Positions 6,782 through 13,007 of a stretch of DNA of 13,007 nt are shown piece by piece. The notes beneath the pieces are model-generated. The model had not been told where the DNA came from and made no database searches. It worked only from the letters and a program-made list of their open reading frames with translations. How positions within the stretch are numbered: position 1 is the stretch's first letter; each line of letters opens with the position of its first letter. The DNA is taken from positions 1 to 13,007 of the forward strand of contig CAMSXY010000018.1 of the NCBI GenBank assembly GCA_947065955.1. Direction: 5' to 3'. Source of the stretch: an uncultured Caryophanales bacterium. Lineage in GTDB: Bacteria > Bacillota_I > Bacilli_A > RF39 > UBA660. The position numbers were made by a program, and so were the translations under genes.

Positions 6782-8908
6782 CTAAAGATGCAAAGTTCTT
6801 TTTGCAATCTCTTTCGTCTTTCCTACATTCCAAAAATTTTCCCCTAAATAACCACAAGTACGTCTTGTTACATTCATGCGTTTATGATCTTTATTCCCGC
6901 AAACAGGGCATTCCCATGCGAGATCTTCATTAATAAGAATTTCACCATCAAACCCACAAACATGACAATAATCACTTTTTGTATTAAACTCCGCATATTG
7001 AATATTATCGTAAATAAAGGTTACTAAAGATTCTAAGGCCTCTAAATTATGTCTCATATTTGGAATTTCTATATAGCTAATAGCTCCCCCAGAAGAAATA
7101 GATTGAAATTGACTTTCAAAAGATAACTTACTAAATGCATCAATTTTCTGTCTCACATCAACATGATAAGAATTTGTATAATATCCTTTATCTGTAACAT
7201 CTGGAATGATTCCAAATTTTTCTTGATCAATACGAGCAAAACGGTAACATAAACTTTCTGCAGGAGTTCCATAAAGGGCAAAACCAAGTCCTGTTTCCTT
7301 TTTCCATTGCTTACATTTTTCGTTCATATAATGCATAATCCGCAAAGCAAAAGGCAACCCAACCGTTTGCTCTGTTTGTTCTTTCCCCGTCATTAATTTT
7401 GTCGTTTCATAAAGACCAATGTATCCAAGGGAAAGTGTAGAATAACCATCTTTCAATAACGCATCAATCTTCTCACCCTTATCCAGTCTAGCAATCGCCC
7501 CATACTGAAAATGAATAGGGCTAATATCACTAGAAACACCCATAAGAGCCTTATGCCTACATAAAAGTGCTTCCTTACAAAGCTCAAGTCTTTCTTCAAA
7601 TAATTGGAAAAAACGTTCCTCATCTTTATCCGCTAAAATAGCAATTTGTGGAAGATTAATACTAACAACTCCCTGATTAAATCTTCCTTCAAATTTATAA
7701 ATTCCCCTCTCATCTTTATAAGGAGATAAAAAACTACGACAGCCCATAGGACTAAACACATTCCCTTCATAATTTTCACGCATTTTTTTTGCCGAAATAT
7801 AATCAGGATATAGACGTTTACTAGAACATTTAACAGCTAATTTCGTTAAATAATCATATTTCCCACCCTTTAGACAATTATGTTCATCCAAAACATAAAT
7901 AAGTTTTGGAAAAGCAGGCGTAATGTAAACTCCTTTTTCATTCTTAATCCCCATATATCTTTGTCTTAAAATTTCCTCTATAATCATAGCATTTTCCTCA
8001 ATATAAGGATCATCCTCTTTTAAATTCAAAAAAAGCGTTACAAAAGGAGATTGTCCATTGGTAGTCATTAAAGTATTAATCTGATACTGAATCGTCTGTA
8101 CTCCACTTTCAAGCTCAGATCTTACCCGTTCCTTAACGATTTTTTCAATATCTTCATCACTAATTTTTCCTTTAAATATCTCCATTTTTTTCATAAACTT
8201 ATCATAACTTTTACGAAGATATTTTCCCAAATGACTCATTTCAACAGACTGTCCACCATACTGACAACTAGCAACAGCAGCGATAATCTGAGTAGTCACT
8301 GTACAAGCTACTTGGAAAGATTTAGGACTTTCAATCATTTTTCCGTTCATAACAGTTCCATGATCTAACATATCCCCAATATTAATTAAACAACAATTAA
8401 AAATAGGTTGAAGAAAATAATCTAAATCATGAAAGTGCAAAACACCATTATCATGTGCTTTAGAAATCTTTTCTGGAAGAAGAAGCCTTCTTGAAAGGTC
8501 TTTAGAAACTTCTCCTGCAATCAAATCCCTTTGTGTAGAAGCAATACTCGCATTTTTATTAGAATTTTCCTCTGCAAGCTCACGATTTTTAAAACGAACT
8601 AAATTCAAAATAGATTCATCCGTCGAATTTTCCTTTCTCACTAAATCACGTACATAACGATAAGTAATATACTTCTTAGCAAGATCATATTTTCCCATAC
8701 ACATAAGTTTCTTTTCGATCGTATCTTGAATTTCCTCAACAGAAACCTGCTCTTTAAAATGACTCTCAACAAATTGAATAATTGTTTCTATCTGTTCTTT
8801 AGAAACCTTTTTTTCAAAAGAAACCGTTTCATTTGCCTTTAAAAGTGCATTTTTAATTTTACAATTATCGTAATTCACAACAGATCCATCTCTTTTTATA
8901 ACCTTCAT
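6782..8908 (-). CDS. nrdD: Anaerobic (class III) ribonucleoside-triphosphate reductase
   Basis: The 708-residue glycyl-radical enzyme reduces ribonucleoside triphosphates to dNTPs without oxygen. An N-terminal ATP-cone allosteric domain (about 1-92, MKVIKRDGSVVNYD) is followed by the catalytic barrel, with candidate active-site cysteines C172/C173 and C390 (SPMGCRSF). A C-terminal four-Cys zinc site (C648, C651, C667, C670) and the radical motif RTCGYLG with Gly686 complete it. The length fits the family. ATG 8908 has an AGGTG site and starts exactly at the ATP cone. The enzyme needs the radical-SAM activase NrdG to form its radical; no nrdG is in this window. It is transcribed divergently from a Crp/Fnr-type regulator, with an operator-like palindrome between them, and is followed by dut. 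Confidence 0.95.
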   Translation of the reverse strand: MKVIKRDGSVVNYDNCKIKNALLKANETVSFEKKVSKEQIETIIQFVESHFKEQVSVEEIQDTIEKKLMCMGKYDLAKKYITYRYVRDLVRKENSTDESILNLVRFKNRELAEENSNKNASIASTQRDLIAGEVSKDLSRRLLLPEKISKAHDNGVLHFHDLDYFLQPIFNCCLINIGDMLDHGTVMNGKMIESPKSFQVACTVTTQIIAAVASCQYGGQSVEMSHLGKYLRKSYDKFMKKMEIFKGKISDEDIEKIVKERVRSELESGVQTIQYQINTLMTTNGQSPFVTLFLNLKEDDPYIEENAMIIEEILRQRYMGIKNEKGVYITPAFPKLIYVLDEHNCLKGGKYDYLTKLAVKCSSKRLYPDYISAKKMRENYEGNVFSPMGCRSFLSPYKDERGIYKFEGRFNQGVVSINLPQIAILADKDEERFFQLFEERLELCKEALLCRHKALMGVSSDISPIHFQYGAIARLDKGEKIDALLKDGYSTLSLGYIGLYETTKLMTGKEQTEQTVGLPFALRIMHYMNEKCKQWKKETGLGFALYGTPAESLCYRFARIDQEKFGIIPDVTDKGYYTNSYHVDVRQKIDAFSKLSFESQFQSISSGGAISYIEIPNMRHNLEALESLVTFIYDNIQYAEFNTKSDYCHVCGFDGEILINEDLAWECPVCGNKDHKRMNVTRRTCGYLGENFWNVGKTKEIAKRTLHL

Positions 8909-8934
8909 ACAACACCTATCTTTCTATCAAAATA

Positions 8935-8943
8935 ATAATATCA
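8935..8943 (-). promoter_or_regulatory. Activator-dependent-looking nrdD promoter (extended -10)
   Basis: On the minus strand TGATATTAT gives TG, A and TATTAT (8935-8940), which predicts a start near 8928 and a 20-nt leader. The -35 position (8958-8963) reads CACCCA, far from consensus. A weak -35 with a palindrome centred at -41.5 is the classic layout of a class II Crp/Fnr-activated promoter. Confidence 0.55.
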
Positions 8944-8961
8944 TAATTCGACATTTTTGGG

Positions 8962-8977
8962 TGTTGCAATTGCAACA
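8962..8977. promoter_or_regulatory. Crp/Fnr-type operator between nrdD and the regulator
   Basis: TGTTGCAATTGCAACA is a perfect 16-bp palindrome of form TGTTG-N6-CAACA, the same geometry as Crp (TGTGA-N6-TCACA) and Fnr-type sites. It lies between the divergent nrdD and Crp/Fnr-family genes. Its centre (8969.5) is at about -41.5 for nrdD and -35.5 for the regulator, where its right half contains the -35 box. Binding by the neighbouring regulator is inferred from position and symmetry, not shown. Confidence 0.65.
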
Positions 8978-8998
8978 AAACAGAATTTTTGTTATAAT
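8970..8998 (+). promoter_or_regulatory. Promoter of the Crp/Fnr-like regulator
   Basis: The -35 box TTGCAA (8970-8975) and -10 box TATAAT (8993-8998) are separated by 17 bp with an extended TG, predicting a start near 9005 and a leader of about 21 nt. The -35 box lies inside the palindromic operator, so a bound regulator would block RNA polymerase. Confidence 0.75.
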
Positions 8999-9025
8999 TT
9001 TTTTAAGGGTAGGAGTTGGTGTAAA

Positions 9026-9658
9026 ATGATACCATTTTATGATATGAAATCAAACGAAATCGAAAAATTATTACCCTGTTTAGAAGCAAAAACCATAACG
9101 TTTCAAAAAGGAAGTACCATTTTAAATACTATAAAATCAAACAACAATTTTTACATTCTTTTAAAGGGAAGTGCAAACGTTATTCAAATAGATAAAAGTG
9201 GAAATCGAACAATTATAGAAACCCTAAAAACAAACGATGTATTTGAATCAAGAATGTTTCATAGACTAAACAACGAAATCTTCATAATAGCTTTAGAAGA
9301 GACACAAATAATCGTCATTCATGATGAAAAAATTTTTATAAAATGTCAAAAAAACTGTCCTTATCATACACAATTCATCAACAACATATTAACCGTTTTA
9401 ATAAAAAAAATAAATTCCAATTATCTTCACGTCCATTTTTTAACAAAAAAGACTATTCGAGAAAAAATTTTAGAATACTTTTATTATATTTCTAAAATAA
9501 AGAAAAAAAAGAATTTCACACTCCCTATGAAATATTCTGATTTAGCAGATTACCTCTCTACAGATAGAAGTGCCCTTATGAGAGAAATAAAAAAATTAAA
9601 AGAAGAAAATATAATAGAAATTAAAAATAAAGTTGTAACTATCAAAAATAATCTCTAA
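9026..9658 (+). CDS. Crp/Fnr-family transcriptional regulator
   Basis: The 210-residue protein has an N-terminal cyclic-nucleotide-binding-type beta-roll (about 10-105, with FQKGSTI and YILLKGSANVIQID). A long dimerisation helix (about 112-135) leads to a C-terminal Crp-type winged helix-turn-helix (about 165-208). The recognition segment LSTDRSALMREIKKL is typical of Bacillota members. It lacks the phosphate-binding cassette of true cAMP receptors. Two cysteines in a CxxxC pattern (C107, C111, in CQKNCPYH) plus C18 could be redox or metal ligands; a similar Cys pair recurs in this subfamily as I remember it. ATG 9026 is chosen because it follows the promoter and a GGAG/GGTG site; an upstream in-frame start at 8957 would put the promoter inside the gene. 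It is the only plus-strand gene here, divergent from nrdD, and probably senses oxygen, nitrosative or redox state. Confidence 0.88.
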   Translation: MIPFYDMKSNEIEKLLPCLEAKTITFQKGSTILNTIKSNNNFYILLKGSANVIQIDKSGNRTIIETLKTNDVFESRMFHRLNNEIFIIALEETQIIVIHDEKIFIKCQKNCPYHTQFINNILTVLIKKINSNYLHVHFLTKKTIREKILEYFYYISKIKKKKNFTLPMKYSDLADYLSTDRSALMREIKKLKEENIIEIKNKVVTIKNNL

Positions 9659-9674
9659 AAAGGATCCTTTTTTA
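9657..9674 (+). terminator. Weak palindromic terminator after the regulator
   Basis: AAAAAA-GGATCC-TTTTTT is a perfect 18-bp palindrome overlapping the TAA stop. As a hairpin it can form about 7 bp around a GATC loop, ending in T residues. The stem is weak, but the position directly after the stop fits a terminator. Confidence 0.4.
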
Positions 9675-9759
9675 CTTACAAGATGCATAAACCAACTGCA
9701 ATAGAGTAAAAATTTAATAAGTGTATAATCTACAAAAGAAAGGATTTCTACCCTAAAAT

Positions 9760-9786
9760 AAAAAAATCTTTCAAAAGAAAGACTTT
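9760..9786 (-). terminator. Terminator of the ldh-lipoprotein unit
   Basis: On the minus strand TCTTTC, loop TTTT, GAAAGA forms a 6-bp core stem. It extends to about 10 bp with flanking A-T pairs and a G-U pair, and is followed by at least six T. It overlaps the stop codon of the lipoprotein gene. Confidence 0.7.
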
Positions 9787-10333
9787 AATACGTATAAATT
9801 CCATGAATTTTATCAATTGTAGAATTTGGAAGAGAATCAACTACCCATCGATCATCCTTTTTAGTTACTTGAATATCCAAAGTATAAGTAACTTTATCTT
9901 TTACATTTTTAATCTGCTCTAAACGATAATTTGTAAACAAACTAGCATCATATTCTCCAGATTCATCGGCAAACTCTTCGGGATGGTCTCTTAAATAAGT
10001 AGAAGCATCTTGTAAAGCTTTTGTATAATCCGTTACAGTAATTTCAGCCTTAACAGTTGCATGATCTGCATTAATCTCTTCCTGTTTGATTTCATATGTC
10101 AAATTCTGATAATGCTTTTTCATAATGTTTTTATAGCTTTCACGTTGCTCATTATTAAAAAGTTCTTCCTCAGCAACCGCTTTATCCAAATCCTTTAAAA
10201 CATCAGCATGAAGTGTTTGATAACGATTTAACAACTCTTCTACCTTACGCGTCGGTGTATTATTAATATCCTTCATCAAATTACATCCTGTAAAACAGAA
10301 AAAACAAGTAAATAAAAGTAATATTTTTTTCAT
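9785..10333 (-). CDS. Small lipoprotein, NTF2/DUF4878-like candidate
   Basis: The 182-residue protein has a lipoprotein signal peptide (MKKILLLFTCFFCFTGC) with lipobox FTGC and modified Cys17, so it is anchored outside the membrane. After a short linker, NTPTRKVEELLNRYQ begins a helix, followed by a charged helical region (about 28-75). A beta-rich part follows, with alternating strands (YEIKQEEINADHATVKAEI, VTYTLDIQVTKKDDRWVVD). This helix-then-sheet order resembles small NTF2/DUF4878-type lipoprotein domains, and I recall close relatives in AT-rich gut Bacilli. No catalytic motif is seen and the function is unknown. An AGGAGG site stands five to six bases before ATG 10333. The gene follows ldh by 41 bp with no visible terminator or clear promoter, so it is probably co-transcribed with it. 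Confidence 0.8.
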   Translation of the reverse strand: MKKILLLFTCFFCFTGCNLMKDINNTPTRKVEELLNRYQTLHADVLKDLDKAVAEEELFNNEQRESYKNIMKKHYQNLTYEIKQEEINADHATVKAEITVTDYTKALQDASTYLRDHPEEFADESGEYDASLFTNYRLEQIKNVKDKVTYTLDIQVTKKDDRWVVDSLPNSTIDKIHGIYTY

Positions 10334-10374
10334 ATTTTTCCTCCTACTTCTATTGTTTCCAAAGAACTTTTATT

Positions 10375-11283
10375 TTATTCAAAAATTTGTTTTATACCTT
10401 CTTTTATTTTTGAAACCGAAAAATCCCAATCCTTTTGTTCTTTAGAAGAAAAGGATAATTTTTTACACTCCAAAACGCCTTCTTTTCCAACATAGGCAAG
10501 TTTTCCTATAAAAATATCCTCCTCTTTAGAGTAAACACTTAAAGGTAAAAGAACTTTTTCATCTAAAAAGACTGCTTTAGTAATCCTACAAAGACACATA
10601 GCAACACCATATTCTGTAAATCCTTTTTTTTCAATAATTTCATATGCTATTTTATGTACTTTTTCTGTAATCTCTTTTCTTTGTTCCTCTGTCAAAATCG
10701 TTGAAAGTTTTTTTCCATTTACTTTAAAACTCTCGAAAGGGATAAAAGAACTATCTCCATGTTCACCAAAAACAGGAATACAAATATTTTTAGGATTTAT
10801 ATCCAATTTATTTCCAAGAAGAGAACAAAACCGAATCGTATCTAAAAAAATTCCACTCCCGATAATTCTTGAAGGAGAAACTTTTGTGTAAGAATAAGTA
10901 TAATAACTCATAACATCTAAAGGATTCGTCGCAATTAAAAAAATTCCTTTAAAATCATATTTCATTAAAGAAGACAAAATAGAAGAAAACACAACACAGT
11001 TCTCCTTAATCAAATCCAAACGGCTTTGACCCTTTTTCTGATTAACACCCGCTGTTATACAAACCATTTTAGCGTCTACACAATCAGAATAATCTCCAAA
11101 ACGGATTTTTTTTGGATATCCTAAAACAAGGGTACCTTCTAAATCTAAAACCTCACCAGAAACTTTTTTTTCATCCACATCAATAAGAACAATTTCATCT
11201 ATTAAAAAATCTTGATGAACTAAAGAAAAAACATAACTCATTCCTACATTTCCACAACCAATAACAACAATTTTATTTTTCAT
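10375..11283 (-). CDS. ldh: L-lactate dehydrogenase
   Basis: The 302-residue cytoplasmic enzyme reduces pyruvate to L-lactate with NADH, regenerating NAD+ in fermentation. The Rossmann motif GCGNVG (9-14) and Asp35 bind NAD. The loop NQKKGQSR carries Gln82, the lactate-versus-malate determinant (Gln102 in standard numbering), and Arg88 (Arg109). N120 in ATNPLDV, D148 and R151 in LDTIRF and catalytic H175 in GEHGDSS complete the active site. Compared from memory with Bacillus LDH, the fructose-1,6-bisphosphate residues Arg173 and His188 are both Cys here (C153, C168), so allosteric control is probably lost or changed. The sequence is divergent in other places too, so a related 2-hydroxyacid substrate cannot be excluded. 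ATG 11283 has an AAAGG site; the protein begins directly with the first beta-strand. Confidence 0.88.
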   Translation of the reverse strand: MKNKIVVIGCGNVGMSYVFSLVHQDFLIDEIVLIDVDEKKVSGEVLDLEGTLVLGYPKKIRFGDYSDCVDAKMVCITAGVNQKKGQSRLDLIKENCVVFSSILSSLMKYDFKGIFLIATNPLDVMSYYTYSYTKVSPSRIIGSGIFLDTIRFCSLLGNKLDINPKNICIPVFGEHGDSSFIPFESFKVNGKKLSTILTEEQRKEITEKVHKIAYEIIEKKGFTEYGVAMCLCRITKAVFLDEKVLLPLSVYSKEEDIFIGKLAYVGKEGVLECKKLSFSSKEQKDWDFSVSKIKEGIKQIFE

Positions 11284-11355
11284 AAAAGACCTTTCCTAAA
11301 AATAAATTTATTAAAAATGTTTTTTTATTAGTCTGTCGTAAACAAAATAAATTAT

Positions 11356-11439
11356 TCAAAAAATGGATCCAATTATTATTTTTAATAAGTATCGGTTATA
11401 CATGTTTTTCAGTTCTATCAGAATATCCCTTAATCCCAT
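11356..11439 (-). CDS. Possible 27-residue small peptide, doubtful
   Basis: ATG 11439 to TGA 11356 encodes MGLRDILIELKNMYNRYLLK followed by a short hydrophobic end (IIIGSIF). The peptide would be an amphipathic or membrane-seeking helix. A GGGAAG purine stretch stands about 11 bases upstream, a long spacing. It lies between the permease terminator and ldh, on the same strand. No relative is recognised. It may be a chance frame, a remnant of a longer gene, or a small membrane peptide; chance is most likely. Confidence 0.2.
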   Translation of the reverse strand: MGLRDILIELKNMYNRYLLKIIIGSIF

Positions 11440-11493
11440 AACTTTTTTATCTTCCCTTCCCTTTTATTTTCATTTAAACCTAAACTTCTCACA

Positions 11494-11525
11494 AAAAAGA
11501 TATAATTTTAAAATTATATCTTTTT
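11494..11525. terminator. Perfect 32-bp palindrome, terminator of the permease gene
   Basis: Two exact 16-base arms, AAAAAGATATAATTTT and its reverse complement, meet without a spacer at 11509/11510. As RNA this makes a 13-14 bp A-U/G-C stem with a tight loop and terminal U residues on either strand. It lies 67 bp after the permease stop. TATAAT occurs on both strands within it, so a promoter role is a weaker alternative. Confidence 0.65.
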
Positions 11526-11592
11526 ACTATATTATTTTTTAATAGAATTTTTCAAATATTAGCTATAAAAACTTAAAAGAATCTTGCATTTT

Positions 11593-12962
11593 TTATATAT
11601 TTTCATTTCGTATCGTTTCAATTGTATTTTGATGATTAATCTTTCTTATAGAATACCTCATAATTACAAAAATAAGTACAAACACAGCTAAAATAGAAAT
11701 GAAAATAGCCATAATAGGTAAATGATAACGAATAATAACACTGCCACTAGATAATGCTTTATAAATCAAATAAGATAAAACACATCCAATAGGAATACCA
11801 ATCAATAACGACTTTATACCATAAAAGAAACTTTCAAGACGAATCATACGATAAAATTCTTTTTTGGTCATACCAATACTTTTAAGCATTGCAAATTCCC
11901 TTCTTCGTAAATTCATATTTGTTGTGATTGTATTAAAAATATTTGTAACACCAATAAGTGCAATAACAGTGATGAAGCCATATAAGAAAATAGCAATCAA
12001 AGTATAAAAAGAATTCATCATTTGAAACGATTCTGCAATATTATTTATAAAAATATTTTCCTCTTTAAAAAGCTCCTCTAATTGTTCAAACGTTTTATTA
12101 GGTTGACTAGAATCAATATATACATTAGAAACAGTAGAATCCGTAATCAACTCTTTATAAGCTTCACTCAAAACTAAAACAGCATCATAATTATAGTTTG
12201 ATATACCAAAAGGTACTTTTTCCGTCACTTTACAAATTTCTATCTCAAAATCAATTCTTTTTTCATCGTAAAGAGGTACTTTTCCTTTTATGGTATCTCC
12301 AGCTTGATAAGAAAATTTTGGAATTTCTACTTGAACACTACCTCCAGTAGAGGATTTATAATCAAAAATAGTATTGATCAAAATTCCTTTTGTTTTTACT
12401 TGTTCATAAGAAAGACCTAAAGACTTTGCATATCTTTCAAATTCCTTAAAATCAACAATAGCAATACGCAAATAGTCCATATCCTCTAAATCTGTATCTG
12501 TTTCTTTTCCTATCTCTGGATGAATTTCCATATATTCTTTACTATATCGATCCGACTTAAATTCTAAAGAACTATAAAAAATATTAGAAATCCTTTTAAT
12601 GCCTTCCCAACTAGGAATTTTTCTTATCTTTTCTTGAAAATCCTCTTCCTTATTGTGATAGGAGAAAGATAAATTATAATCTGAACTTTGATAATTTACC
12701 TTGATTGTAGAAAAAGCTAACTCTACAAATGACGAAAGGGCTAAAAAGATAGCAACACAAATTACAACACTAACAATCGTTGTTCGATACTTCTTTTTAC
12801 TTCTTTTCAAATTTTTATAAGAAATATCCCCGCCTATACCAAAAAGTTTTTTAATATAAAAAGGTGTTTTCATTTTTTTTGCAGGCATTTTTATATCATT
12901 ACTGCTTCTTATAGCAGAAATAGGACTAACAAGGCTTGCTTTTCTTGCACTTTTTCGAGCAG
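11593..12962 (-). CDS. FtsX-like ABC transporter permease, 5'-truncated
   Basis: About 455 genuine codons remain of a larger permease; its N-terminal membrane segments lie beyond the contig end. The first residues, ARKSARKASLVSPISAIR, match the conserved end of a first FtsX/MacB-type membrane block. Then come SYKNLKRSKKKYRT, a membrane segment (about 71-91 of the open frame) and a large extracellular region (about 95-325). Three further membrane segments follow (about 329-352, 389-413, 425-446). The FtsX core signature is RRREFAMLKSIGMTKKEFYRMI. Such permeases work with an ATPase subunit in exporting or sensing antimicrobial peptides, lipids or lipoproteins; the ATPase gene would lie upstream and is not seen. 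The apparent start GTG at 12996 with MTGVQTCALPIS is adapter, so no true start is present. Transcription probably ends at the palindrome near 11510. Confidence 0.85.
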
Positions 12963-13007
12963 AGATCGGAAGAGCACACGTCTGAACTCCAGTCACCCAA
13001 GTCTATC
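12963..13007. other. Illumina TruSeq adapter and index contamination
   Basis: From 12963 the sequence is the 34-base TruSeq adapter: it begins AGATCGGAAGAGCACACGTC and ends TCCAGTCAC at 12996. The 8-base index CCAAGTCT (12997-13004) and ATC, the first bases of the next adapter part, follow. It is not genomic DNA. Its reverse complement translates to the known artefact peptide TGVQTCALPI. Confidence 0.98.

Larger units (their letters stand above)
11284..11592. other. 309-bp gene-poor intergenic region
   Basis: This very AT-rich gap lies between the permease stop and the ldh start. It contains the 32-bp palindromic terminator at 11494-11525 and a doubtful 27-codon reading frame at 11356-11439. 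The ldh promoter must lie within about 11290-11400, but I see no convincing -35/-10 pair. A small AATAAATTTATT palindrome lies just before the ldh ribosome binding site. I see no tRNA, riboswitch or repeat family. Confidence 0.5.

Noticed and set aside
6782..8908. TGA read as tryptophan (Mycoplasma-type code)
   Set aside because: Trp is encoded by TGG throughout, and TGA ends rluB, spmB and spmA at sensible places.
9700..9760. TGTATAAT at 9722-9729 followed by AGAAAGGATTTC, like a promoter and ribosome binding site on the plus strand
   Set aside because: No -35 at 16-18 bp, no reading frame follows, and no terminator for a small RNA in that direction; probably chance in AT-rich DNA.

Overview
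The window looks like a short metagenome-type contig from an AT-rich, Gram-positive, fermentative Bacillota bacterium, probably an uncultured gut member of the Bacilli. Reasons: low GC, strong AGGAGG-type ribosome binding sites, extended -10 (TGnTATAAT) promoters, lipoproteins, and the gene order dacB-spmA-spmB-rluB known from Bacillus. TGA ends rluB, spmB and spmA while TGG encodes Trp, so the code is 11, not the Mycoplasma code. Class III ribonucleotide reductase and lactate dehydrogenase suggest an anaerobic, lactate-forming metabolism. All genes but one lie on the minus strand, so the layout below runs with rising coordinates but reads mostly right to left.

Left end (1-960): about 54 bases of foreign-looking sequence, then a broken secreted or surface protein gene. 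It can be rebuilt as one protein if three single-base frameshifts are corrected. Middle left (965-3985): a secreted, membrane-anchored amidase-signature enzyme, a small lipoprotein with an FxLYD-like domain and the rRNA pseudouridine synthase RluB. Centre (4037-6211): spmB, spmA and a DacB-like D-Ala-D-Ala carboxypeptidase, overlapping or tightly packed as an operon. 6325-8908: nrdD followed by dut, a two-gene unit for making dNTPs anaerobically and removing dUTP.

The regulatory centre is at 8909-9025. nrdD and a plus-strand Crp/Fnr-family regulator gene diverge from a shared intergenic region. This region holds a perfect 16-bp palindrome, TGTTG-N6-CAACA. The palindrome is centred 41.5 bp upstream of the predicted nrdD start site and covers the -35 box of the regulator's own promoter. 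This predicts class II activation of nrdD-dut and self-repression of the regulator.

Right part (9760-13007): a lipoprotein gene downstream of an L-lactate dehydrogenase gene, a 309-bp gene-poor gap with a perfect 32-bp palindromic terminator, and the 3' part of an FtsX-like ABC transporter permease. The last 45 bases (12963-13007) are Illumina TruSeq adapter plus index, not biology. The apparent N-terminus MTGVQTCALPIS of the permease is adapter translation.

I found no tRNA, rRNA, CRISPR array or insertion sequence. No wholly new system is evident. The most interesting biological signal is the divergent nrdD/regulator switch; the most important practical ones are the artefacts at both contig ends.
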